Counted from the first letter of the stretch, positions 1 to 16,491 are shown. The stretch: DNA of 23,101 nt from Paulinella micropora (GCA_009731375.1 BJOX01000027.1:1180030-1203130); one strand, 5' to 3'. The notes: generated from the sequence alone by a model not told the origin. Numbers and translations are program-made.

Positions 1-78
<78 letters not shown>

Positions 79-111
79 TGTGTGTGTGTTCACCGTGAAG
101 AGTTTGAGTGA

Positions 112-194
<83 letters not shown>

Positions 195-197
195 TTT
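1..197. repeat. Tandemly duplicated (TG)n-(AG)n compound microsatellite
   Basis: The block contains two successive units. Each is a (TG)n run, then a long (AG)n run, then a short non-repetitive end beginning TTCACCGT and closing with AGTTTGAGTGA. The first end is at about 90-110 and the second at about 199-223, so the whole unit of roughly 115 bp, unique end included, was duplicated. Nothing suggests coding or regulatory function. Confidence 0.9.
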
Positions 198-370
198 TCA
201 CTTCACCGTAAAAAGTTTGAGTGACTTATGAAGCCTCGGCGCGGACAACGACGTGAAAGTGTTCACAAGACCCATGATGTAGCTTTCCAACAAATCCTAT
301 CATACATAGATATACACACATAGATAGATCAGCAAAGATTGGGATTGGGATCAGACAGAGAATCAAATTA
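198..370. other. Unique segment, no gene recognised
   Basis: This is non-repetitive DNA of mixed composition between the TG/AG repeat and the AT-rich tract. No open frame of useful length, splice-like arrangement or known motif was found. Its right end already carries the AATTATTTTACAT box that recurs in the following AT-rich repeat. Confidence 0.6.
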
Positions 371-441
371 TTTTACATGTATGATATATGTATATATATT
401 ATATATATATATATGTATATATATATATACATATGCATACA

Positions 442-477
<36 letters not shown>

Positions 478-607
478 TATATACATATACATGTATGAAT
501 CAATTATTTTACATATATATATATATATATGTACATACATATATATGTATAAATATATATGTATATATATGTATATATATATACACACATGTATGAATCA
601 ATTATTT

Positions 608-644
<37 letters not shown>

Positions 645-839
645 AAATATATATGTATATATATAATACATACATACATACATACATACATACATACATA
701 CATACATGTATATATGTATATATATATATACATGTATGAATCAATTATTTTACATATAAGATATATATATATATACATAATATATACACATACATGTATA
801 TATATAGATATATATACATACATACATACACACACACAT

Positions 840-872
<33 letters not shown>

Positions 873-949
873 CATATATATACATACATACATACATATA
901 TACACATGCATACATACATACATACATACATACATACATACACACATAC

Positions 950-980
<31 letters not shown>

Positions 981-982
981 AT
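362..982. repeat. AT-rich (TA)n/(TACA)n tract with a recurring AATCAATTATTTTACAT box
   Basis: Long (TA)n and (CATA)n runs and one (CA)n run at about 827-860 are punctuated by the box GTATGAATCAATTATTTTAC. Full copies lie at about 491-513, 589-613 and 731-756, with a partial one at 362-381. The boxes are 98 and 142 bp apart, so this is a short tandem array of irregular monomers whose dinucleotide parts have changed length. Open frames on both strands are simple-sequence artefacts. Confidence 0.85.
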
Positions 983-1014
983 GTAGACAGCGTAGTGTAG
1001 TAAAGAGGCTCATT

Positions 1015-1170
<156 letters not shown>

Positions 1171-1205
1171 GTGCCTATGATGTGCTTCTCAAGCAAAGCC
1201 TAATA

Positions 1206-1410
1206 CATAAATATGAATATAAATATAAATATAGATATAAAAATAAATATAAATCTAAACATAAATATAGACATAAATATAAGTATAAAATATAAATATA
1301 AATATAAATATAAATATAAATATAAATATAAATATAAATATAAATATAATATGAACATGAATATAAACATAAACATAAATAGAATAGAAATAGAAATAGA
1401 AATAGAAATG
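1206..1410. repeat. (AAATAT)n hexanucleotide repeat with flanking degenerate units
   Basis: The centre (about 1286-1350) is a clean AAATAT hexamer array. Both sides decay into ATAAAC, ATAGAC and GAAATA variants, the usual sign of an old array with a younger expanded core. It sits between two GATA blocks. Confidence 0.9.
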
Positions 1411-1431
1411 TGCAATCAACCTGTTATGTTG

Positions 1432-1479
<48 letters not shown>

Positions 1480-1480
1480 G

Positions 1481-1616
<136 letters not shown>

Positions 1617-1686
1617 TCGACCTGTTGTGTTGCTTTTTGGGATTCGGAAGAGAAAGCCTTGAGTTCACTCTCAACCTCAATGCTAC

Positions 1687-1806
<120 letters not shown>

Positions 1807-1834
1807 ANNNNNNNNNNAATAGATAAATAGATAG

Positions 1835-1865
<31 letters not shown>

Positions 1866-1878
1866 GATAGATAGATAT

Positions 1879-1920
<42 letters not shown>

Positions 1921-1926
1921 GGATAA

Positions 1927-2012
<86 letters not shown>

Positions 2013-2060
2013 GAGATATCGACTAATGTCAGAAAAAAGGAGCTTCTGATTTCGTCAACC
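2013..2060 (-). mobile_element. Element B, 3' end fragment, cut by a gap
   Basis: Read on the minus strand, this is the last 48 bases of element B, through CTGACATTAGTCGATATCTC, followed directly by (ATC T)n of the array. The 5' side is lost in the 10-N gap at 2061. Apart from one extra T in a homopolymer, it matches the 3' end of the copy at 17083-17621. Confidence 0.85.
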
Positions 2061-2071
2061 NNNNNNNNNNG

Positions 2072-2238
<167 letters not shown>

Positions 2239-2268
2239 CCTTGAATTCACTCTCAACCTCAATGCTAC

Positions 2269-2327
<59 letters not shown>

Positions 2328-2328
2328 G

Positions 2329-2389
<61 letters not shown>

Positions 2390-2847
2390 GAGAGATCGAC
2401 TAATGTCAGAAAAAAGGAGCTTCTGATTTCGTCAACCAAGGAAGTCTGTGGGTAAANNNNNNNNNNNNNNNNNNNNNNNNNNNNNNNNNNNNNNNNNNNN
2501 NNNNNNNNNNNNNNNNNNNNNNNNNNNNNNNNNNNNNNNNNNNNNNNNNTCGAGACTGTTCGACAGTCTAGTATAAACCGACAGAGCACTGTGGGTTTTA
2601 TTCCGGGCTCAACAAGCGAGAAAGGGCACCCTGAGGGAACAGGATTGTGCTTCCCGTCGCTATTTCGGCATGTGACTCATAGGCGTATGGCTAGGCACAC
2701 ATAAGGCACCCCACCACGGGCCCAGCACACCCACACCATCCCCTAATTCTCTGTCTGTCGACAGATGGCACCCATTTCAAAACATCAAGCCCAAGGGAGG
2801 GTCAGTGACACCTCAAGTGGCCTTGGTTCACTTCGTGGAGTAAGTGA
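2390..2847 (-). mobile_element. Element B, long copy interrupted by a 93-N gap
   Basis: The 3' end lies at 2390 against GATA and the element runs leftwards into a gap at 2848. The internal gap 2457-2549 should hold about 169 bp judging from the full copy at 17083-17621, so the 93 N underestimate it. The segment contains an AATAAA-like hexamer in GGAATAAAACCC on the minus strand. No reading frame is conserved between copies, so I take it as a non-coding repeat. It belongs to the subfamily with CTTGGTT near the 3' end. Confidence 0.85.
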
Positions 2848-3037
2848 NNNNNNNNNNNNNNNNNNNNNNNNNNNNNNNNNNNNNNNNNNNNNNNNNNNNN
2901 NNNNNNNNNNNNNNNNNNNNNNNNNNNNNNNNNNNNNNNNNNNNNNNNNNNNNNNNNNNNNNNNNNNNNNNNNNNNNNNNNNNNNNNNNNNNNNNNNNNN
3001 NNNNNNNNNNNNNNNNNNNNNNNNNNNNNNNNNNNNN
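2848..3037. other. Assembly gap (190 N)
   Basis: No sequence. It begins within the 5' end of element B and ends at GTCTAGTAC followed by GATA. The last bases resemble an internal piece of element B, so a second B fragment may be hidden here. Confidence 0.99.
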
Positions 3038-3046
3038 GTCTAGTAC

Positions 3047-3164
<118 letters not shown>

Positions 3165-3248
3165 GTAGATAGATAGATAGATAGCCTTGAGTTCACTCTC
3201 AACCTCAACACTACAAGATAGGTAGACATATAGATAGATAGATAGATG

Positions 3249-3329
<81 letters not shown>

Positions 3330-3380
3330 TAGATAGATAGATAGAAAGAAAGATAGATAGATAGCCTTGAGTTCACTCTC

Positions 3381-3440
3381 TACCTACCTACCTACCTACC
3401 TACCTATCTATCTATCTATCTATCAATCTATCTATCTATC

Positions 3441-3471
<31 letters not shown>

Positions 3472-3512
3472 CTATTTCTATCTATTTCTATCAATCTATC
3501 TATCTATCTATA

Positions 3513-3546
<34 letters not shown>

Positions 3547-3567
3547 GTAGCGTAGCGAAATCAAGGC

Positions 3568-3622
<55 letters not shown>

Positions 3623-3738
3623 TTATCTATATATCTATATATCTATCTATCTATCTATCTATCTAACTATTTCTAACTATTTCTATCTACCTATCTATCT
3701 ATCTATCTATCTATCTATTTCTAACTATTTCTATCTAC

Positions 3739-3781
<43 letters not shown>

Positions 3782-3877
3782 GATAGGTAGATATGTGTTG
3801 TTGTATGTGTAGCTTTGAGGTAGAGAGCGAACTCAAGGCTATCTATCTATCTATCTACCTATCTATCTACCTATCCT

Positions 3878-3910
<33 letters not shown>

Positions 3911-3943
3911 AACCTCAACACTACACAATACAAACATACTCAG

Positions 3944-3992
<49 letters not shown>

Positions 3993-3995
3993 ATA

Positions 3996-4040
<45 letters not shown>
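3381..4040. repeat. (TATC)n array, opposite strand sense to its left neighbour
   Basis: After the half linker C at 3364-3380 the repeat becomes TACC and then TATC. Variants such as TATTTC and AACTATTTC recur several times at 3665-3735. The block carries inverted linker C copies and ends in (TC)n at about 4040-4055. A small reverse patch of AGATAGGTAGA lies at about 3780-3793. Confidence 0.92.
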
Positions 4041-4055
4041 CTCTCTCTCTCTCTC

Positions 4056-4061
4056 ACTCTG

Positions 4062-4092
<31 letters not shown>

Positions 4093-4162
4093 TTATGTAT
4101 ATATATATATACATATATCCACCCCTGCTGCAGCATCCCTAGTTCGTTGGCAGCCTCCAAAA

Positions 4163-4202
<40 letters not shown>

Positions 4203-4236
4203 CAAAAATATATATATAATATGTATATATATATAT

Positions 4237-4270
<34 letters not shown>

Positions 4271-4499
4271 AGAGATTTTGGAGGCTGCAGCAGGGGTATA
4301 TATATATCTGTATATATATATAATATACACACATGTATATATATATATATACATATATATATAGAGAGAGAGAGAGAGATTTTGGAGGCTGCCAACGAGC
4401 TAGGGATGCTGCAGCAGGGGTATATATATATATATATATGATATATATATACACATACCCCTGCTGCAGCATCCCTAGCTCGTTGGCAGCCTCCAAAAC

Positions 4500-4568
<69 letters not shown>

Positions 4569-4720
4569 TGTATATTATATATATATATGTATATATTATA
4601 TATCTACCCCTGCTGCAGCCTCCAAAATCTCTCTCTCTCTCTCTCTCTCTAATACCCCTGCTGCAGCATCCCTAGTTCGTTGGCAGCCTCCAACGTCTCC
4701 AACAGCTCATACTGCAGCTA
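4056..4720. repeat. Alternating (TA)n / (CT)n blocks with a 43-bp core (D') in both orientations
   Basis: The core reads CCCCTGCTGCAGCATCCCTA then GYTCGTTGGCAGCCTCCAAAA. It occurs as sense 4122-4163, antisense 4272-4296 (short), antisense 4377-4420, sense 4458-4500, sense 4606-4628 (short) and sense 4654-4700. Nearly every core is followed on its own strand by (CT)n and then (TA)n, so the mobile or duplicated unit is core-(CT)n-(TA)n. The two short cores both lack the same 20 bp between two GCAGC repeats. The 4122-4296 segment can fold back on itself. Confidence 0.9.
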
Positions 4721-5072
<352 letters not shown>

Positions 5073-5270
5073 GAGATGTCGCAAAGGAATGTAGTCCTTG
5101 CAAAGGAACGCAGTTTCACATCAAACAGTAACTTGTGTACTGCGCATGTGTCCGGGATGGGAATCACGGGTAGACTGTGTTCTGGAAAAAAGAAGAGGAG
5201 GACGTTGAAGAAAAAGGCAATCTAGGAATGGAAAGTGGGGAGGACAAGGAAGAAGGGAAAGAAAAGGAAG
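5073..5270 (-). mobile_element. LINE family A, truncated 3' end (copy 1, diverged)
   Basis: Minus-strand 3' untranslated end of family A. The element's last bases lie at 5073 next to GATA; the 5' truncation at 5270 joins (CTAT)n of opposite sense. It differs from the other five copies at several positions (for example CAGTAACTTG where the others have CAATAATTTG), so it is an older or separate insertion. No coding part remains. Confidence 0.85.
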
Positions 5271-7802
<2,532 letters not shown>

Positions 7803-7844
7803 GAAAAGCCTTTCGAGTGTCCTGCGTGTGAGTACAAGCACGTG
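7803..7844 (+). pseudogene. C2H2 zinc-finger-like scrap inside GATA repeat
   Basis: Fourteen plus-strand codons read [14 protein letters not shown]. This matches the (TG)EKPF linker that joins consecutive C2H2 zinc fingers, followed by the first Cys pair as C-x2-C with the aromatic residue two before it. The second half of the finger (hydrophobic residue and His pair) is absent because GATA/GACA repeat resumes at about 7846. The repeat upstream has TAG stops in the same strand. It may be an exon piece captured in the array or chance, but such a precise linker match in 42 bases is unlikely by chance. Confidence 0.5.
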
Positions 7845-7845
7845 A

Positions 7846-8324
<479 letters not shown>

Positions 8325-8325
<1 letters not shown>

Positions 8326-8399
8326 AAATATGTCTAAGTCTGTAATAACCTATGTTCTTTATACACATCTGCATGAGTGTATCTGTCCCACAGCCATCA
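8325..8399. other. Unique 75-bp segment ending at a gap
   Basis: Non-repetitive DNA from AAAATATGTCTAAGTC to CCCACAGCCATCA, then 10 N and (TAGG)n. It has no similarity to the other linkers in this window and no recognisable product. Confidence 0.5.
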
Positions 8400-8409
8400 N
8401 NNNNNNNNN

Positions 8410-8422
8410 GTAGGTAGGTAGG

Positions 8423-8510
<88 letters not shown>
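8410..8510. repeat. (TAGG)n-(GATA)n block
   Basis: A short TAGG run then GATA, with one GGATA variant, ending at the inverted-repeat arm that begins at 8511. Confidence 0.93.
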
Positions 8511-8928
<418 letters not shown>

Positions 8929-8980
<52 letters not shown>

Positions 8981-9021
8981 GTCATCTATCTATCTATCTA
9001 TGTATCTATCCTCCCATCTAC

Positions 9022-9057
<36 letters not shown>

Positions 9058-9071
9058 ACATCTATCCTTCC

Positions 9072-9108
<37 letters not shown>
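8929..9108. repeat. (TATC)n array
   Basis: TATC with recurrent CCTTCCATC and CCTCCCATC interruptions, ending at linker E (9109). The same interruption pattern recurs at about 9214-9280, so the two blocks are duplicates of a larger unit of about 210 bp. Confidence 0.93.
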
Positions 9109-9150
9109 ACAGGCTGATGTACCCCTTGTGAAGTATGTCGTTGTTCTCTT

Positions 9151-9211
<61 letters not shown>

Positions 9212-9235
9212 AGATCTATCCTTCCATCTACCTAC

Positions 9236-9268
<33 letters not shown>

Positions 9269-9356
9269 CTTCCATCTATCTATCTATCTATCTATCTATC
9301 TTCTATCTATCTATCTATCTAACAGGCTGATGTACCCCTTGTGAGGTATTTCAATC

Positions 9357-9411
<55 letters not shown>

Positions 9412-9413
<2 letters not shown>

Positions 9414-9491
9414 AAGACTGAAGTACCCAGCCCGCTACCCAGTCGCCGATTGGCGGCAGGGTGGAATGGATGCCTATGTCTTCGGATATGC
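9412..9491. other. Unique segment within the linker E array
   Basis: About 80 bp of GC-richer DNA beginning AAGACTGAAGTACCCAGCC and containing the small palindrome GCCGATTGGC. The start resembles linker E (AAGGCTGATGTACCCC) and may be a diverged copy with other DNA attached. No coding evidence. Confidence 0.5.
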
Positions 9492-9541
9492 AGGTAGGTA
9501 GGTAGGTAGGTAGGTAGGTACGCATCCATCCATGCATCTAC

Positions 9542-9588
<47 letters not shown>

Positions 9589-9635
9589 ATCTATCCATCT
9601 ACCTATCTATCTATAAGGCTGATAGACAGACAGAC

Positions 9636-9733
<98 letters not shown>

Positions 9734-9803
9734 TGTACCCCTTGTGAAGTATGTCGTTCTACCTACCTATCGATAAGGCTGATAGACACAGATAGACAGA
9801 CAG

Positions 9804-9936
<133 letters not shown>

Positions 9937-9984
9937 NNNNNNNNNNATAGATAGATAGATAGTGTACCCCTTGTGTAGATAGAT

Positions 9985-10166
9985 GAGATGTCGCAAAGGA
10001 ATGTAGTCCTTGCAAAGGAACGCAGTTTCACATCAAACAATAATTTGTGTACTGTGCATGTGTCCGGGATGGGAATCACGGGTAGACTGTGTTCTGGAAA
10101 AAGAAGAGGAGGAAGGACGTTGAAGAAAAAGGCAATCTAGGAATGGAGAGTGGGAGGATAAGGAAG
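9985..10166 (-). mobile_element. LINE family A, truncated 3' end (copy 3)
   Basis: The 3' end lies at 9985, preceded on the plus strand by a short linker E piece and AGATAGAT. The 5' cut falls at AGGAAG, merging into AGATAGATA. The element sequence shares AAGAAG at that point, so the join lies in microhomology to the array. Only 3' UTR is present and it is nearly identical to copy 2. Confidence 0.87.
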
Positions 10167-10240
<74 letters not shown>

Positions 10241-10261
10241 GTAGCTAGTGTACCCCTTATG

Positions 10262-10417
<156 letters not shown>

Positions 10418-10498
10418 GTAGATAGTGTACCCCTTGTGAAGTATGTCGTTCTCCGATGACCGACTCTATCTATCTATCTATCTATAAGGCTGATAGAC

Positions 10499-10606
<108 letters not shown>

Positions 10607-10779
10607 GAGATGTCGCAAAGGAATGTAGTCCTTGCAAAGGAACGCAGTTTCACATCAAACAATAATTTGTGTACTGTGCATGTGTCCGGGATGGGAATCA
10701 CGGGTAGACTGTGTTCTGGAAAAAGAAGAGGAGGAAGGACGTTGAAGAAAAAGGCAATCTAGGAATGGAGAGTGGGAGG

Positions 10780-10780
<1 letters not shown>
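10607..10780 (-). mobile_element. LINE family A, truncated 3' end (copy 4)
   Basis: The 3' end lies at 10607 against GATA; the 5' cut falls at GTGGGAGGA, merging into AGATAGATA. It is the shortest copy at about 174 bp. The sequence matches copies 2 and 3. Confidence 0.87.
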
Positions 10781-10858
<78 letters not shown>

Positions 10859-10909
10859 TTAGTGTACCCCTTGTGTAGATAGATAGATTAGATAGATAGA
10901 TAGATAGAT

Positions 10910-10998
<89 letters not shown>

Positions 10999-11071
10999 TA
11001 GATAGATAGATAGATGCATGGATGGATGTGAAGTATGTCGTTCTCCGATGACCGACTTACCGACCCAGAAG

Positions 11072-11140
11072 ATAGGTAGGTAGGTAGGTAGGTAGGTAGG
11101 TAGGTAGGTAGGTAGGTAGGTAGGTAGGTAGGTAGGTAGG
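11072..11140. repeat. Pure (TAGG)n run between inverted arms
   Basis: About 17 perfect AGGT units. The run lies between a partial linker E (11028-11070) and the arm ACGCATCCATCCATGCATCT (11141-11160), which is the reverse complement of 11012-11031 with two mismatches. GATA precedes and TATC follows. Confidence 0.93.
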
Positions 11141-11171
11141 TACGCATCCATCCATGCATCTACCTATCTAC

Positions 11172-11294
<123 letters not shown>

Positions 11295-11334
11295 CCTACC
11301 TACCTACCTATCTACCTATCTATCTATCTATCTG

Positions 11335-11373
<39 letters not shown>

Positions 11374-11401
11374 CTCTATCTACCTATCTATCTATAAGGC
11401 T

Positions 11402-11451
<50 letters not shown>

Positions 11452-11452
11452 C

Positions 11453-11534
<82 letters not shown>

Positions 11535-11623
11535 GTAGATAGTGTACCCCTTGTGACGTTTGTCGTTCTCCGATGACCGACTTACCGACCCAAAATGACA
11601 TGTGAGACACAAGCGCACTACAG

Positions 11624-12861
<1,238 letters not shown>

Positions 12862-12866
12862 GTTAC

Positions 12867-12907
12867 CTCTTTTCCATGCCAAGCACCACCATGAACTCCT
12901 CCTTCAT
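12867..12907 (-). other. Possible short exon piece with a 5' splice donor (weak)
   Basis: The minus strand reads [14 protein letters not shown] followed by AG and GTAACC, a good donor context. The ATG follows directly on (TA)n, so a true 5' boundary is not visible and no acceptor is seen. It lies on the same strand as the candidate exon at 13268-13335 and downstream of it. Product unknown; this may be chance. Confidence 0.2.
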
Positions 12908-13264
12908 TATATATATATACATATATATATATATGTACGTATAACATAATATAAGATAAACATAAATACAACAATCAATCAATCAATCGATCAATCATCA
13001 AATCCATCCATCCATCCATCCATCCATCCATCCTTCCACCCACCCACCCACCCACCCATCCATCCATCCATCCATCCATCCAATCAATCAATCAACCAAT
13101 CAACTAACCACCCACCCACCCACCCACACCAACCACACCAACACACCAACCAACACACCAACCAACCAACCAACCAACCAACCAACCAAGCAACCAACCA
13201 AGCAACCAACCAAGCAACCAACCAACCAAAACCAACCAACCAAGCAAGGAAGCAAGCAAGCAAG
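12908..13264. repeat. (TA)n, (CAAT)n, (CATC)n, (CACC)n and (CCAA)n simple repeats
   Basis: A run of unrelated tetranucleotide repeats replaces GATA here, between the GATA domain on the left and the TATC domain on the right. CCAA units slip to ACCAAG towards 13264. Frames rich in Trp, Leu and Val on the minus strand come from this repeat and are not genes. Confidence 0.95.
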
Positions 13265-13267
13265 CAC

Positions 13268-13335
13268 CTGTGGCCAGACGCTGCGGTTTTCGAAGTGTGA
13301 GATGATGGTGGCGTGGACAGGGGAGACATCCAGCG
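13268..13335 (-). CDS. Candidate 68-nt exon, possibly a cullin-like/APC2-type winged-helix segment
   Basis: On the minus strand TGTGCTGTGCAG (acceptor-like) precedes the segment and CACAG followed by GTGCTTG (donor-like) closes it. The frame gives two bases plus 22 codons, including [18 protein letters not shown]. The spacing V-S-P-x2-A-x-I-I-x-H-F and the Trp resemble the winged-helix region of cullin-family proteins, most like the anaphase-promoting complex subunit APC2. This rests on remembered pattern only. The region upstream of the acceptor is not strongly pyrimidine-rich, and simple repeats would form the next intron. No other exon is confidently found, so it may also be a stranded pseudo-exon. 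Confidence 0.35.
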
Positions 13336-13690
13336 CTGCACAGCACAGTAATTGTTTCCACCACCGCAATTGTTTTTTTTGGAAGAAATAAGACATTTGG
13401 ATCCGGCCCGAGTAGGATGGTCACTTGACTGTGAAAAGCTGTGGCCCATTGTGCTCGCCATCGAATGTTTTCAGGCCATGGTTGGCACAATTGTGATCAC
13501 ATGGCCATGGACTTGTGACCTTCCCAACTTTTTGCGTGGCCATGGTCACTTTTCACAGTCAAGTGACCACACTATTCGGGTCGACTCCAAATGTCTTGCT
13601 TTTTCGATGTGGAGGAAATAAATAAACACCAGAATCTTGCTACATCTTGAATACGATAGGAAATGAAATTAAGCGTGTTTCATCTCCGCA
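13336..13690. other. Unique interval without recognised gene, containing a foldback
   Basis: About 355 bp of non-microsatellite DNA. If the exon at 13268-13335 is real this is its upstream intron. It contains the inverted repeat described separately and an AATAAATAAA stretch at 13616-13624. No convincing coding frame is seen. Confidence 0.55.
13390..13597. repeat. Foldback inverted repeat (arms about 57-60 bp, loop about 91 bp)
   Basis: The left arm 13390-13446 and the right arm 13538-13597 are reverse complements over most of their length. The longest exact stretch is GGTCACTTGACTGTGAAAAG, with AAGACATTTGGA at the outer end. Mismatches and a small indel show age. The loop has a second small palindrome (CACAATTGTG). 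No target duplication is obvious at the ends. It could be a degenerate foldback transposon or MITE, or simply a hairpin. Confidence 0.75.
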
Positions 13691-13693
13691 AAT

Positions 13694-14781
<1,088 letters not shown>

Positions 14782-14782
<1 letters not shown>

Positions 14783-14928
14783 CGTTCTGCAAGGGGCGCT
14801 TTATGGAACGAGCCCTGGCCCCGCCTGGTACTAGGAAGCTTTGGTATTGCCTATATCAGTCCCTTCCGTGCAAACATCACGGCTTAGCTGGGCATCGGGT
14901 TAATACTTTACCCACAGACTTCCTGGTT
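14782..14928 (+). mobile_element. Element B, internal fragment cut by a gap
   Basis: Starts within the element (CGTTCTGCAAGGGGCGC) directly after TATC, so it is 5'-truncated, and runs to TTCCTGGTT at the 407-N gap. It carries GGAAGCTTTGGTATTGCC and therefore belongs to the same subfamily as the copy at 19153-19534. Confidence 0.85.
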
Positions 14929-15335
14929 NNNNNNNNNNNNNNNNNNNNNNNNNNNNNNNNNNNNNNNNNNNNNNNNNNNNNNNNNNNNNNNNNNNNNNNN
15001 NNNNNNNNNNNNNNNNNNNNNNNNNNNNNNNNNNNNNNNNNNNNNNNNNNNNNNNNNNNNNNNNNNNNNNNNNNNNNNNNNNNNNNNNNNNNNNNNNNNN
15101 NNNNNNNNNNNNNNNNNNNNNNNNNNNNNNNNNNNNNNNNNNNNNNNNNNNNNNNNNNNNNNNNNNNNNNNNNNNNNNNNNNNNNNNNNNNNNNNNNNNN
15201 NNNNNNNNNNNNNNNNNNNNNNNNNNNNNNNNNNNNNNNNNNNNNNNNNNNNNNNNNNNNNNNNNNNNNNNNNNNNNNNNNNNNNNNNNNNNNNNNNNNN
15301 NNNNNNNNNNNNNNNNNNNNNNNNNNNNNNNNNNN
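14929..15335. other. Assembly gap (407 N)
   Basis: No sequence. It separates an element B fragment from the coding end of LINE copy 6. Any open frame drawn across it is not evidence of a gene. Confidence 0.99.
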
Positions 15336-15780
15336 TTGGCAACTCCAAACCCAATACACCGGTTCTGAGCAAGCCTTTCCTGTCCACATTTGTGTCACTG
15401 ACCTCCGCCCCGATATCGTTGTCTGGTCACTGTCTACCAAGATATGTATTCTGATCGAGCTAACGTGCCCGGTCGAGGAAAACATCCTTGACGCACGAGC
15501 CTACAAGACCAACCGATACAACAAGCTCAAATCTCAAATCGAGGACAACGGATGGACCTGCCACCTTCGAATATCTATCTCTCTATCTCGCGGCATGGTA
15601 TCGTTCTCTGTTCATCGATGTTTCCGCGCCTTGGGTTTTTCCCATCCCCAATCCAAATCCCTTTGCTTCAAGCTATCCTCCTGCGTAGCTCGTTGCTCTT
15701 TTGCGATTTATCGCTCCTGTGCAGTCAAAAATTGGACTAATCTTCCTCTAGTCCGTATTGGTGACTGCATTCCATCATAG
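15336..15780 (+). pseudogene. LINE C-terminal restriction-like endonuclease remnant (second copy)
   Basis: Frame open from the gap to a TAG stop at 15778-15780, about 147 residues. The acidic pair of the PD-x14-E motif is encoded at 15412-15414 and 15457-15459. Where the other copy encodes PIECGA, this one encodes ISISLS from microsatellite-like DNA of exactly the same length, so the frame is kept but a likely conserved patch after the catalytic core is lost. The reverse transcriptase part is absent. A dead fragment or a mis-polished one. Confidence 0.75.
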
Positions 15781-16095
15781 CCGTCCAGTGTTGCATAGCC
15801 CGGGCTAGGTCCCTGCGGGGGTTTAGGCCTCATACAATGTCATCATTGTAGCTTGCGCAAGCTTACGGTGCTCAAAACACTTGGACTAACGGCTTCCTTT
15901 TCTTTCTCTTCTTCCTTATCCTCCCACTCTCCATTCCTAGATTGCCTTTTTCTTCAACGTCCTTCCTCCTCTTCTTTTTCCAGAACACAGTCTACCCGTG
16001 ATTCCCATCCCGGACACATGCACAGTACACAAATTATTGTTTGATGTGAAACTGCGTTCCTTTGCAAGGACTACATTCCTTTGCGACATCTCATC
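15336..16095 (+). mobile_element. LINE family A, copy 6 (C-terminal ORF plus 3' UTR)
   Basis: Plus-strand counterpart of the copy at 6143-6990, near-identical in both coding end and 3' UTR. The 5' side is lost in the gap. The 3' end is CGACATCTC at about 16092, then ATCTCTCTATC and the TATC array. It differs from copy 2 mainly by one 18-bp block substitution at 15571-15588. Confidence 0.88.
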
Positions 16096-16097
16096 TC

Positions 16098-16151
<54 letters not shown>

Positions 16152-16152
16152 G

Positions 16153-16220
<68 letters not shown>

Positions 16221-16237
16221 CTCTATCTATCTATCTC

Positions 16238-16273
<36 letters not shown>

Positions 16274-16278
16274 CTATC

Positions 16279-16310
<32 letters not shown>

Positions 16311-16327
16311 CCTATCTATCTATCTAA

Positions 16328-16373
<46 letters not shown>

Positions 16374-16397
16374 CTATCTATCTATCTATCTTCTATC

Positions 16398-16428
<31 letters not shown>

Positions 16429-16453
16429 CTATCTATCTATCTATCTATCTATC

Positions 16454-16491
<38 letters not shown>

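Noticed and set aside
13084-13264. Trp/Leu/Val-rich membrane-like protein on the minus strand
   Set aside because: It is (CCAA)n and (CACC)n read in reverse. All three frames give similar low-complexity peptides.
14803-15780. A 325-codon plus-strand frame joining element B to the LINE remnant
   Set aside because: It crosses 407 N and uses a non-coding repeat for its start. Only the part after 15336 is LINE coding sequence.
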